Shown here: positions 27,203 to 35,783 of the stretch, piece after piece
How the letters are laid out: each line of letters begins with the position of its first letter
Numbering within the stretch: the first letter of the stretch is position 1
Assembly: GCA_025966315.1 (NCBI GenBank)
Contig: JAOPUZ010000012.1
Coordinates: 1 to 64,000 of the forward strand
Length of the DNA: 64,000 bases
Origin: Frankiales bacterium
GTDB lineage: Bacteria > Actinomycetota > Actinomycetes > Mycobacteriales > Jatrophihabitantaceae
Direction of reading: 5' to 3'
Notes under the pieces: generated by a model
Told to the model about the DNA's origin: nothing
The model's input: only the letters and a program-made list of their open reading frames with translations
Database searches by the model: none
Program-made: the position numbers and the translations under genes

Positions 27203-28815
27203 TGGTTGACCTCGGCAAATTGGCGGACTCCTTCGACCGGCCGGCTATCGAACGGCATCGGTTCTATGACGACCCGGTCGGCTTCGCTGACGCCTGCATC
27301 CGTTGGCCTAAGCGCCGCGGGTTGACGGCGTATCAGCGGGAGATCATCGGTGCTGTCCCGGTGCATCGGAAGGTCGCTGTTCGCGGTCCGCACGGATTGG
27401 GTAAGACGACGACGGCGGCGGTGACGGTGTTGTGGTTCGCGTTGACCCGGGACTTGTCGGGTGTGGATTGGAAGATCGCGACGACGGCGGGTGCGTGGCG
27501 GCAGCTCGAGTTCTATTTGTGGCCTGAGATCAAGAAGTGGTCGCGTCTGTTGGATTGGGCCGCGGTTGGTTGCGATCCGTTGTCTGAGCGGTCTGAGTTG
27601 CTGGCGTTGAATTTGAAGCTTGGTCATGGGCAGGCGTTCGCTGCGGCGTCGGATAATCCGGCGTTGATTGAGGGTGTGCATGCGGATGCGGTGTTGTACA
27701 TCTTCGATGAGTCGAAGGCGATTGTGCCGGCGACGTTTGATGCGGCTGAGGGCGCGTTTTCTGGTGCTGGTTCGAATGGTCTTGAGGCGTTCGCGTTGGC
27801 GATGTCTACGCCGGGGGAGCCGAACGGCCGGTTTTTTGACATTCATTCGCGGCGTCCGGGTTTGGAGGATTGGCATACGCGGCATGTGACGGTGGATGAG
27901 GCGATTGATGCTGGCCGGATTAGTTCGGATTGGGTGGAGCAGCGCCGTAAGCAGTGGGGTGCGGCGTCGGCGGTGTTCGCTAATCGGGTGCTTGGTGAGT
28001 TCCATTCGTCTGATGAGGATGGTGTTGTGCCGCTGGAGTGGATTGAGGCGGCTAATGAGCGGTGGAATCTTTGGGATGCGGCGGGTCGGCCGACGGTTCC
28101 GGGGGTTCGGACGGTTGGTGTTGATGTTGCGCGGTCGGGTTCGGACAGCACGGTTATGGCGTTGCTGGATGGGGTGGTGGTTACGGAGCTGCGTCGGACG
28201 TCGCGTGAGGACACGATGCAGACGACGGGTCGTGTGCAGGGGATTGTGGCGGCGACGCCTGGCCGGACTCCGATCGTTGATGTGATTGGTGTCGGTGGTG
28301 GCGTGGTTGACCGACTGCGGGAGCTGGGCATTTCGGTGACGGCCTTCAACGCGTCGGAGGGCACGTCGCTTACGGATCGGTCGGGTGAGCTTGGTTTCAT
28401 CAATGCTCGTTCGGCGGCGTGGTGGCGGCTGCGGGAGTTGCTTGATCCTGCTTACGGGGCGATGTTGGCTTTGCCGCCGGACGATTTGTTGACGGGTGAT
28501 TTGACGGCTCCGCATTGGCGGGTGATGTCGGGCGGCAAGATTCAGATCGAGGGTAAGGACGACATCCGTAAGCGGATCGGCCGGTCGCCGGATAGCGGGG
28601 ATGCGGTGATGCAGGCGGTATGGGAGAGCGCGCACGATAACGGCGCTGCGGCGTGGATCGCGTATTTGGGTAGGAAGGTTGACGCCGGGAAGGCGGCGGC
28701 AGACGCGGCGCGCGCTGCTGCTGATGAGGCCGCGGCTGTGTCGTCGCGTTCGGTTGATCGGCTGTCATCGGCGCGGACGGCGGCGTTTCAGGATCAGCAT
28801 CGGAGCCGGTTTTGA
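27202..28815 (+). CDS. phage terminase large subunit
   Basis: 537 aa. ATPase domain: Walker A GPHGLGKT (residues 62-69), Walker B VLYIFDES (residues ~164-171) and coupling motif region ALAMSTPGEPNG. Nuclease domain: TVGVDVARSGSDSTVMAL with the first acidic residue at 308, and DVIGVGGGVVDRL further on. Both domains are complete, so packaging activity is plausible. From about 27400 codons favour TTG, GGT and other G/T-ending forms, unlike the C-rich RepA-like gene, which suggests a different recent origin. Confidence 0.92.
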   Translation: MVDLGKLADSFDRPAIERHRFYDDPVGFADACIRWPKRRGLTAYQREIIGAVPVHRKVAVRGPHGLGKTTTAAVTVLWFALTRDLSGVDWKIATTAGAWRQLEFYLWPEIKKWSRLLDWAAVGCDPLSERSELLALNLKLGHGQAFAAASDNPALIEGVHADAVLYIFDESKAIVPATFDAAEGAFSGAGSNGLEAFALAMSTPGEPNGRFFDIHSRRPGLEDWHTRHVTVDEAIDAGRISSDWVEQRRKQWGAASAVFANRVLGEFHSSDEDGVVPLEWIEAANERWNLWDAAGRPTVPGVRTVGVDVARSGSDSTVMALLDGVVVTELRRTSREDTMQTTGRVQGIVAATPGRTPIVDVIGVGGGVVDRLRELGISVTAFNASEGTSLTDRSGELGFINARSAAWWRLRELLDPAYGAMLALPPDDLLTGDLTAPHWRVMSGGKIQIEGKDDIRKRIGRSPDSGDAVMQAVWESAHDNGAAAWIAYLGRKVDAGKAAADAARAAADEAAAVSSRSVDRLSSARTAAFQDQHRSRF

Positions 28816-29282
28816 GTGCGCTCGTTAGTGGTGTCGTCATTCTTGATGCTGAGGATTCGGCGTTGTTCGCGGCCTGTGCGCGTCAGATCCGGGCGGCGTG
28901 GCGTGCGAATGGTGCGGGCGTGCCGGCGAGCGTGGAGGTGGCGCTGCGTCACCTCACGGAAGCGGCGGTGTTGTACCACGCGACACGGACAGCTTCCGTT
29001 GTCGCTTCCGATTCCCTTCCGCTGTTGGACGAAATGGCTTCCGTGGCGTTGGACTGTGTGTGGCTTTCGGCGTCGGAGGCTGCGGTGGAGTTGGGTATTT
29101 CGTCGCGTGCGGTTCGTGATGCTGCGGAGAGCGGCCGGCTTGCCGGTCGAAAGCGTGGCGGCGGACGGGGCGCGTGGCAGGTCACTCAAGAGTCCGTAGC
29201 CGAGTACGCGGCGGCCCGCGAAAGACGGGCCACCGGAGCCGAGAGAAACGAAATCACTCATATTGAAAGGGGAAACGCATGA
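28812..29282 (+). CDS. unknown protein with C-terminal helix-turn-helix
   Basis: 156 aa from TTG at 28812, overlapping the terL stop (TTGA). Residues ~85-135 (WLSASEAAVELGISSRAV...GRLAGRKRGGGRGAWQV...SVAEYAAAR) form an excisionase/HTH_17-like DNA-binding domain; the first ~80 residues are helical and unrecognised. A GTG at 28816 is out of frame. ATGA overlap with the next gene. Confidence 0.7.
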   Translation: MSALVSGVVILDAEDSALFAACARQIRAAWRANGAGVPASVEVALRHLTEAAVLYHATRTASVVASDSLPLLDEMASVALDCVWLSASEAAVELGISSRAVRDAAESGRLAGRKRGGGRGAWQVTQESVAEYAAARERRATGAERNEITHIERGNA

Positions 29283-30133
29283 CGAGAGCGATCAATAGCC
29301 GCACCGCCTCGGCGCTAAGCGAAGCCAGCACGGTTCGGGTCACGGAGTCACCCGAATCACAGAACACCGGGACGGACTTGAGCTGGCTCGAGCTTGTGCC
29401 CGAGGATTGTTTGCCGCCGAACTACGTCGACGTCGTAAAGGCGGAGGCTGTGTCGAAGGCTCGGCGCTCGACAGTGCATGGCCATATGGCCGAGGTGTCT
29501 GCGCGGCTGATTGAGGACCTGGCCGACGAGGACGCGGATCCTTTGCGGGCATCCGATACCGCGATGAAGCTCGCGGGGTTACGCCTGTTGGTCGAGCATC
29601 TGCCGCCGCCCGTATTGATTCCGTTGGCGATCCATCAGCAGCTCGTCGACAACTTGTACCGATCACTGAACGTCGAGTCTTTGACGCTCGGGCCGCCACC
29701 GGCGCCGTTCGCGGAGCGAGCGCACTTCGCGCAGTATCACGCCGGCGAGCATTTGCCTCCAATCACTGAGTACGAACACGAAGTGATGGACATGTTCGAA
29801 ACGGTCTCAAAGGAAAGCGCCAAGCAGTTCCTCGGATTCGCCGCGATGCGCCTACCGTTGACGCCGGGTGAGGCGGTGGAAAACCGTGTCCGGGCGTGGC
29901 ACGCGCTCAGTACCGATGACCTGCCGCAGTTGGACGCAACGTTCGCCACGATGCGACGGGTCGTGGACCGGGCCAACACTGACCGGTGGGCAGGCCCCAA
30001 CGTCCATCGTTGCCCGCTCCAGAACGGCGGGAGGCGGTTCCTTCTGCGACCGGTGCCGTTCGGTCCCGATGCCTGGACCGGCAAGGATGCCCGCAACTAC
30101 GGCTTCGTCAACGCGCTGGTCGGCGCCTCGTGA
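29279..30133 (+). CDS. unknown protein in the packaging module
   Basis: 284 aa; AAAGGGGAAACGC precedes the ATG. Mostly helical, with a Pro-rich midsection (LVEHLPPPVLIPLAIHQQL) and an ending HRCPLQNGGRRFLLRPVPFGP. No portal, capsid or protease signature is visible. It sits where a portal gene would be expected after terL and could be a highly diverged structural protein. Overlaps both neighbours by 4 nt. Confidence 0.7.
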   Translation: MTRAINSRTASALSEASTVRVTESPESQNTGTDLSWLELVPEDCLPPNYVDVVKAEAVSKARRSTVHGHMAEVSARLIEDLADEDADPLRASDTAMKLAGLRLLVEHLPPPVLIPLAIHQQLVDNLYRSLNVESLTLGPPPAPFAERAHFAQYHAGEHLPPITEYEHEVMDMFETVSKESAKQFLGFAAMRLPLTPGEAVENRVRAWHALSTDDLPQLDATFATMRRVVDRANTDRWAGPNVHRCPLQNGGRRFLLRPVPFGPDAWTGKDARNYGFVNALVGAS

Positions 30134-30726
30134 ACGCCATCGACTGGGCGGAAGATTCCGATGACGATTTCACCGAGGTTCACGATGCCACGTTCGACCG
30201 CGTCGACCTCGTCCCCAAGTCCGCGAACGGCGTCGATTTCATCCTGATGAAAGCGAGCGCAGCACCTCGTCGCCCCGTTCGATCGGCGCAGGGCCGCCGC
30301 GGTGTCAGCAAAGCCAAAGCGAAGTCGGAGCCGCTCGTGCCTTGCTACGACGAGCGGGGGCGCCTGGTTGGTCTTATTGAGCAGGCGGACTTGCTGCCGG
30401 TCAAGACACCGGCACCGGCCGCGGCCCCTGCTGCCGCGCCGGCGGCTCCCGTCCAGCAGACGCCCCCGCCGGTCGACGCCGGCCCGGTCGCTGAACCGGC
30501 CGCGACGGCCGCGGTCGCTGGCGAGGTGGCCAAGGCTCGGCGGCGTGGTCAGGTGCTCGACGCGACCGAGGCGGAGCTGCTCACGAAGGCGCTCACCACG
30601 ATCTCGGTATCTGCGGCCCAAGCGAAAGCCGGCAAGGTCAGCCCCGCCAGCGCGGAGTTCACGAAAATGCAGGCGCACGCCCGGTTCGCGCAGGAGATGA
30701 CCCGCCACCGCGCCCAACGGCGCTAA
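30130..30726 (+). CDS. unknown protein with XkdF-like N-terminal motif
   Basis: 198 aa from GTG in a GTGA overlap. Near residues 20-42 the stretch VDLVPKSANGVDFILMKA resembles the 'DLV..PAN...FLLMK' motif at the start of phage proteins annotated as XkdF or capsid-associated. A Pro/Ala-rich linker (residues ~95-130) leads to a helical C-terminus. The resemblance is by eye. If right, this would be a scaffold or head-associated protein. Confidence 0.65.
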   Translation: MNAIDWAEDSDDDFTEVHDATFDRVDLVPKSANGVDFILMKASAAPRRPVRSAQGRRGVSKAKAKSEPLVPCYDERGRLVGLIEQADLLPVKTPAPAAAPAAAPAAPVQQTPPPVDAGPVAEPAATAAVAGEVAKARRRGQVLDATEAELLTKALTTISVSAAQAKAGKVSPASAEFTKMQAHARFAQEMTRHRAQRR

Positions 30727-30889
30727 CGCTCGCGGAGCGGACGTCAAAGTCACGCACGCGCGTCTCTCCTGGCGCGCTGCGATCCAAGGCCGCCGAGCGA
30801 GTAGCCGTATCCCTCGCATTGAAGTTGCCTGCGCCCGCTCCGCCTCTCCACCACCTCGAATTCGGCACTGACGAAAGGACCCGACCCGC

Positions 30890-33706
30890 GTGACGCAAAA
30901 CCCGAACTGGCCGGTCATGGACTACGCGGTGTGCTGGCAGGCCGGCCCGCAACAGTCGCCGATCCAAACAAACTGGACGTCGATCCTCGAGCGGATCGAG
31001 GGTCAGGTCTCCTCGAGCCGCGGTAAGCAGTACGAGCTCGACCAAGTGCAGCCCGGCGAGTTCTCGTTCACCGCCCGTAACGACGACGGCGCGCTCGACC
31101 CGGACAACACCGCGTCGCCTTACGCCGGCTGGGTTGTGCCGTACCGGTTGTTCCGTGCTCGGGCGCAGTGGCCGCCGACGCAGAACCTCCTCTACGCCGA
31201 CCAGGCAGCGGCCGGTTTGCCGTCGAGCTTCCCCGCCGGGTCGACGTTGCCTTACGGCGTGTTCCAGGGATCCGCGTATCCGGTGACGTTGCAGCACGGC
31301 GGCGGATTCAACTTCTACAACGCCGCGATACCAGCCGCACCCGTCGCAGGTTCAGCGCTCGTCGGGTTCAACGGCTGGTCATGCGCGGCCGGCGTCACCT
31401 ACTCCGTCAGTTGCCAGATGAACGGGTCGACGAACGCTCAGGCTTACATGGCGATCCTGTGGTACGACGTCAACGCGGTATTTATCGGGCAGTCATCGGG
31501 CGCCGTCCTGACGGCCACCGCTGCGGCGCAGACGCTCACAGCGACCAGCACCGCCCCGGCTGGCGCCGCGATCGGCACGTTCTATCTGTTCCTCGCGAAC
31601 TCGCCCGTCGCGACGAGTGGCTTGTCGTGCTGGAACGTGCAACTGGAGAAGGCAGCCTCGCCGACCGGCTACGTTCAGCCGTCGACGTGGTACCCGATTT
31701 ACACCGGCTACATCGAACGATTCCCGCAGACATGGACGTCGGGCGGCAACTACGGGCGGTCGGCGCTCGACGCGGTCGACTACTTCTCAAACCTTGCCGG
31801 ACACACACTGTTGCCCTCATTCATTGCTGACGTTCTGGCGCTCAATCCGAGGTTCTTCTACCCGCTGAGCGAAGGCGAGACGGCGACACAATTCCTCGAC
31901 ATCGCGGGCAACCGCGGACCGATGTACCTCCTCTCGTGGGGCGCCGCACCTCCGGTGCCCGGCGGCACCGTCGAAGCGACGACCAGCAACCCGCCAGGTC
32001 CAGACGCGGGAAGCGCGCTCACCGGAGCGTTCATCGGGGCGCCCGGACCCGTCGTGACGCAGGCACCGGAGGGCACCGGTGTCCTCGTGGTTCCACCGGA
32101 TCCCGCTACGGGCCGTGTCGGTCCGCCGGCGGCCGGCGGTTGGACTCGGATCATCGCAGCGCGCATCAATTCCGATGTTGCGCCAGGGGTGGGCGCGTCT
32201 GGCCCGTGGATGTACCTCTCCGACCCGTCGCCCTTCACGGCGACACCGAACGGCGCAGGGTTCAACCTCGGTCTCGGCCCGAACGCGATGCGAGGATTCG
32301 TCTCCGACGCCGCGGGCAACAGCGCCGCCTCGGGATTCCCGTTCGCCGGCAACCTGACCAACCTCACGAGCGGCGCAATGGTCGACGGCGATTGGCATCT
32401 CTACGGGATTAGTCTCGACTCGAGCGGCAACCAATTCTCGACGTGGCTCGACTCCTGGCCATCGCCGGCGCTCAACTTCATCACCGCGACGCACCCGGCC
32501 CAGTCGACACCCGGCGTCGCCGTCGACATTGTCGCCGGCGGCCGGCCGGGTGACGTGTGGTCCGTGCCGTGGCCCGGTCAGGTCGCGTTCGTCATCGAGC
32601 TCGCCGGCGTCATCACAGGCACCCAATGGGCAGGGCTCGCGCAGTCGTGGCGCAACGCATGGTCGTCGACCAGCAGCCGTTCTGAACGATCCAGTGACCG
32701 GTATCAACGGATCCTGAATTGGATATCGTGGCTGGGCCCGGCGCGCATCTCGCCCGGCTCGTCGACGTCCTACGGGCCCGCGACGGACGTCGACGGCGCG
32801 AACGTCCTGCAGGCGCTACAGAACGTAGTGAGCAGCGAAAGTGGTCAGCATTTCATCGGCGCGGACGGCGCAGTCGTGTTCCAATCCCGCGCAGACCGCT
32901 ACACCAAGACACCGGTCGCGACGTTCGGCGAGGACGTCGCAGGCGGCGAGATCCCTTACCTCGGCGCCGCGACGGACTACGACCCGACCCGGATCGGTAA
33001 CGACGTCGCGGTCACTGCGCAGTACACCGGCACCAGCTACCGGGCGGCGGACGTGGCCTCGCAGGACAAGTACGGCACAGTCGCATTGCCGCTCACGGTG
33101 AACTCGGTTGATCCGCTCGAGTTGGCTAACGCCGCGGACTCGCTGCTGTATCAGAACAAGGATCCGCAGACGCGCCTCGAGTCGCTCCCGATCGACTTGG
33201 CCGCGAACCCGTGGGCGTGGGGCGTGGTCCTGGGCCTTGAGCTCGGGACGTGTGTCGGTTGGAACCGTCGGCCGTCAAATGCGCCCGCGATGAACATCAA
33301 CGGATTCGTCGAGCAGATTCAGTGGAATCTCGACGATCAGGGCAACGCGGAATGTGACCTGCAGGTCACGAACGGCGCACTGAAAGAGACGTTCTGGAAA
33401 TGGGACACGTCCCGCTGGTCGCCCGTGGCGGGTCAGATGGTCGTCAACGGCACCATGACCGCGGTACAGGCCACGATCGGCGCGGCCCGGGCCGCGGGGT
33501 CGCCGCCGTTCACGATCCTGCCCGGCTCGTACCCGCTGACTATCGAGGTCGACGACGAGCAGATAACGCTCACCGCGCCGCCGTCTGGCACCACATCGCC
33601 GCAGGCGTTCGCCGGCATCATCCGCGGCGTCAACGGCACCACCCCGGCGATTCATCTCAGCAACGCGCCGATCAGCCTCGCGCCCGTGTGGCGCTGGGCT
33701 TACTGA
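30890..33706 (+). CDS. phage minor tail-like protein
   Basis: 938 aa, GTG start with GAAAGGAC upstream; a 163-bp gap precedes it, the longest between plus-strand genes of the element. The N-terminal ~270 residues, including PYRLFRARAQWP and YPIYTGYIERFPQTW, resemble baseplate-hub-type minor tail proteins of actinophages. The middle (residues ~300-580) has LamG/concanavalin-like features (GDWHLYGISLDSSGNQFSTWLD). The end includes EVDDEQITLTAPPSG. It would attach to a tail. No tail tube, assembly chaperone or tape-measure genes accompany it. Confidence 0.8.
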   Translation: MTQNPNWPVMDYAVCWQAGPQQSPIQTNWTSILERIEGQVSSSRGKQYELDQVQPGEFSFTARNDDGALDPDNTASPYAGWVVPYRLFRARAQWPPTQNLLYADQAAAGLPSSFPAGSTLPYGVFQGSAYPVTLQHGGGFNFYNAAIPAAPVAGSALVGFNGWSCAAGVTYSVSCQMNGSTNAQAYMAILWYDVNAVFIGQSSGAVLTATAAAQTLTATSTAPAGAAIGTFYLFLANSPVATSGLSCWNVQLEKAASPTGYVQPSTWYPIYTGYIERFPQTWTSGGNYGRSALDAVDYFSNLAGHTLLPSFIADVLALNPRFFYPLSEGETATQFLDIAGNRGPMYLLSWGAAPPVPGGTVEATTSNPPGPDAGSALTGAFIGAPGPVVTQAPEGTGVLVVPPDPATGRVGPPAAGGWTRIIAARINSDVAPGVGASGPWMYLSDPSPFTATPNGAGFNLGLGPNAMRGFVSDAAGNSAASGFPFAGNLTNLTSGAMVDGDWHLYGISLDSSGNQFSTWLDSWPSPALNFITATHPAQSTPGVAVDIVAGGRPGDVWSVPWPGQVAFVIELAGVITGTQWAGLAQSWRNAWSSTSSRSERSSDRYQRILNWISWLGPARISPGSSTSYGPATDVDGANVLQALQNVVSSESGQHFIGADGAVVFQSRADRYTKTPVATFGEDVAGGEIPYLGAATDYDPTRIGNDVAVTAQYTGTSYRAADVASQDKYGTVALPLTVNSVDPLELANAADSLLYQNKDPQTRLESLPIDLAANPWAWGVVLGLELGTCVGWNRRPSNAPAMNINGFVEQIQWNLDDQGNAECDLQVTNGALKETFWKWDTSRWSPVAGQMVVNGTMTAVQATIGAARAAGSPPFTILPGSYPLTIEVDDEQITLTAPPSGTTSPQAFAGIIRGVNGTTPAIHLSNAPISLAPVWRWAY

Positions 33707-33777
33707 CCGACCCGCGACTGGGCTATCTCCCGGCGTGCCTGATACGTCGGTTCTGATTCGCATGAAACCTTCAGCAG

Positions 33778-33969
33778 ATGATCCCATTCGAAGAAGGCCG
33801 GTCCTACCGGAAGTCAGAGCGCACACAGGTCCAACCTGGCCCGTGTCCGAATTGCGGCAGCGCGCGCACCTATGTCTCATACTGGGCTGACGCAGGCGAT
33901 GGCAGTGACCCGGACCAGTGGGTCGGCACGGCACTCAACTGCCACGATTGCGGCGGGTTGCAGCGATAG
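33778..33969 (+). CDS. small zinc-ribbon protein
   Basis: 63 aa with two CxxC pairs, CPNCG near residue 23 and CHDCG near residue 55, the layout of a zinc ribbon. There is no clear Shine-Dalgarno. Its stop codon directly abuts the stop of the converging minus-strand gene at 33970. Function unknown. Confidence 0.6.
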   Translation: MIPFEEGRSYRKSERTQVQPGPCPNCGSARTYVSYWADAGDGSDPDQWVGTALNCHDCGGLQR

Positions 33970-34518
33970 TCAGCGGTCGTAATTCATTGCCGGCGGGTGA
34001 GCTCCGACTTTTTTCCACTTGTGATCCGCGGTGTCCGTCCAAGTGGTGGTGATTATCAGCCGATCCTTGGCAAAGTTGGGCACATGCGGTTTCGGCTCCG
34101 GCCCAGGGTTATCTCCAACGAACACAATCCGACCCTCGAGTCGCTGCGATTCTCCCGACTGCAGGAGCAATATCCGACCACCTTGATCGGCGTTCCAACT
34201 CCATCCGTAGGAAGTCAAGGTGACGTCGTGTGTCGAATCCAGCGCCACGATTACCTGTACCTCGAGGATTGGCTGGGAACCACCGTTTGTCACCTCAATC
34301 GACGGAGGATCGGCCCTTCCGAATGACAATGCCCGGAGACTACCGGGTTGTTCGTTTTCGACGAGGACGGCGGACACGCTCGTAGCGTCTTGTCGACGAG
34401 TCCGTTTCATGTCGGATTCGCGCCTGCGACGGTCGATCACGGTTAAGCCGACCGCCGTGACGACCGCGCCGACGGTACCGACGCTCGTGAAGATGTTGGC
34501 CCAGTGGATATTGCTCAT
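33970..34518 (-). CDS. membrane-anchored protein of unknown function
   Basis: 182 aa from MSNIHWANIF. One N-terminal transmembrane helix (residues ~8-28, TSVGTVGAVVTAVGLTVI) with a basic flank RRRRES, then a mostly beta soluble domain with SQPILEVQVIVALDS and RLIITTTWTDTADHKWKK. A longer frame upstream reads unlike protein and is rejected. Possibly a lysogenic cargo gene. No family recognised. Confidence 0.65.
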   Translation of the reverse strand: MSNIHWANIFTSVGTVGAVVTAVGLTVIDRRRRESDMKRTRRQDATSVSAVLVENEQPGSLRALSFGRADPPSIEVTNGGSQPILEVQVIVALDSTHDVTLTSYGWSWNADQGGRILLLQSGESQRLEGRIVFVGDNPGPEPKPHVPNFAKDRLIITTTWTDTADHKWKKVGAHPPAMNYDR

Positions 34519-34528
34519 CGCGTATCGA

Positions 34529-34759
34529 TCAGACCCAAGGGATGACGGGCTGGTGTCGCATTGACATGCCGGCCTCTGCGATGACCCGGCTCCATGCATG
34601 CCGGTAGACCGCCGCGAACTCGTCTAGGCCCGGTTTGTCTTGGAAGTGATTGACGGCCGTCAATCCAGTCTCGAGGTATAGGTAGGCGGCGCGACGTCCC
34701 ATACGTTCCAGGATTGGGACGCATGCGTCGGGTACAGATCGGCGGTCAGTCCGGGTCAT
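34529..34759 (-). CDS. small protein of unknown function
   Basis: 76 aa from MTRTDRRSVPDACVPILER, with GGAAAG 7 nt upstream. Looks like an alpha-helical soluble protein (YLYLETGLTAVNHFQDKPGLDEF). Start overlaps the stop of the upstream minus gene (ATGA). No family recognised. Confidence 0.55.
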   Translation of the reverse strand: MTRTDRRSVPDACVPILERMGRRAAYLYLETGLTAVNHFQDKPGLDEFAAVYRHAWSRVIAEAGMSMRHQPVIPWV

Positions 34760-34947
34760 CGGCGCTTTCCGAGCGTCACTAGGAAGGCCGCGACACCGAG
34801 GAGGGCCATGCCCCACAGTGGCGCGGTGATCCACCACCACGACCACGCGATGACGTGGGCGAGCCGCAGCACGAGGAGCACGACGAACCCGAGGACCACC
34901 AACGCAACGCGGCCGTTTCCGGGGGTCGATGCTGCCTGTACGGGCAT
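34756..34947 (-). CDS. small two-helix membrane protein
   Basis: 63 aa from the ATG at 34947, preceded by AAAGG; an ATG 18 nt upstream is an alternative start. Two hydrophobic helices (VALVVLGFVVLLVLRLAHVI and WITAPLWGMALLGVAAFLVT) separated by a short loop, and a basic end LGKRR. This is the topology of many holins, but no lysin accompanies it, so a holin role is only possible. Confidence 0.6.
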   Translation of the reverse strand: MPVQAASTPGNGRVALVVLGFVVLLVLRLAHVIAWSWWWITAPLWGMALLGVAAFLVTLGKRR

Positions 34948-34998
34948 GGCGGTCGCCTTTCGCATGTGTGTGGACGCACTATCCCAGCCCAGATCCGA

Positions 34999-35172
34999 CT
35001 AGCGGCGTTTGCCGAACCGGAACGAGAGACCTTTCGCGATCCGGATCGAGCCACGGCCGCGGGAGTTGACCGTGACCCGCCCGATCCGGGCCGATTCGGT
35101 AACGCCGGACTTGCCGACGGACAGCCAGCTCGAGCGGCCCGTCCGGACCCGCCGCCGATAACTTAAGCCCAT
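34999..35172 (-). CDS. DUF4236-type small protein
   Basis: 57 aa, preceded by GGGAGGGG at 7-nt spacing. The start MGLSYRRRVRTG, the block LSVGKSGVTESARIG and the ending GSIRIAKGLSFRF follow the DUF4236 pattern (aromatic/basic start, 'lnlSKsGvs', Gly-rich end). DUF4236 has no known activity and occurs on mobile elements and next to varied genes. An overlapping frame on the same strand is rejected for lack of a site. Confidence 0.8.
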   Translation of the reverse strand: MGLSYRRRVRTGRSSWLSVGKSGVTESARIGRVTVNSRGRGSIRIAKGLSFRFGKRR

Positions 35173-35237
35173 AGCGCGCCCCTCCCAGCATTTGTCATTA
35201 CGTCAACCTAACGGCATTCATGCGCGTATGTAAGCAT

Positions 35238-35624
35238 TCACGCCCCGGACTGCGCGAGTCGCGAGGCAGCGATCAGTTCAGCGGCGATCATCAGCATGTC
35301 CCGAGGGTCTCGTGAAGTAGTGAGGTCACCGCAGACGTTGACCTCGGCCGGTCCGATGGCCAGGCCGTGTTCGGCCGTCAGCCGAACTATCCGGCTGACC
35401 TCGATGCACGGATCGATGGAGGGGTGCGCATCGAACGGAACGGAGTGCGTGCAGATGTGCTCGAGCAAAATATCGCCGTCGTTGAAATCGACGTCGTCCC
35501 AACGGGCGCTGTGATCCGGCTTGGTGCACCACGCCGGACAGGGCGGCGGCAGTGTGTCCGGGACGTAGGCGGCTGAGCGGTCGATGAGGCCCGTCGAGAA
35601 GTCGAGATGAATGACGCCGGTCAT
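35238..35624 (-). CDS. DUF6907-like actinobacterial protein
   Basis: 128 aa from MTGVIHLDFSTGL, with GAAGGAGC 6-7 nt upstream. The segment CPAWCTKPDHSARW near residue 32 followed by HICTH about 30 residues on resembles the CPxWC...H pattern of DUF6907, common in actinobacteria and their elements. It is the last gene before attR and reads inward. Function unknown. Confidence 0.65.
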   Translation of the reverse strand: MTGVIHLDFSTGLIDRSAAYVPDTLPPPCPAWCTKPDHSARWDDVDFNDGDILLEHICTHSVPFDAHPSIDPCIEVSRIVRLTAEHGLAIGPAEVNVCGDLTTSRDPRDMLMIAAELIAASRLAQSGA

Positions 35625-35644
35625 GACGTAGCTCCTTCGAACGG

Positions 35645-35664
35645 TTGGCAACTATGTAGGCAAC
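35645..35664 (+). promoter_or_regulatory. candidate integrase arm-type site, right end
   Basis: TTGGCAACTATGTAGGCAAC repeats the left-end sequence at 22365-22383 with one inserted base: two GGCAAC motifs 12 bp apart, about 120 bp inside attR. A third pair (GGCAAC at 26556 and 26567) lies within the element. Confidence 0.4.
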
Positions 35665-35783
35665 TCAACTGCGACCAAGCGATGCAATGTTGCACCAACG
35701 GGGGCCAACTCGGGACGGTTGGGATGCCCACAGAACCGGACAAGACCACACGAACGCACGCGTGGGCCAACTGGTCGACCGGT

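Noticed and set aside
27073-28635. 520-aa antisense frame opposite terL
   Set aside because: Arg/His/Pro-rich composition is the mirror of G/T-ending terL codons; terL motifs are decisive.
34979-35191. 70-aa frame overlapping the DUF4236 gene
   Set aside because: Lacks a ribosome site and family match; the 57-aa frame has both.
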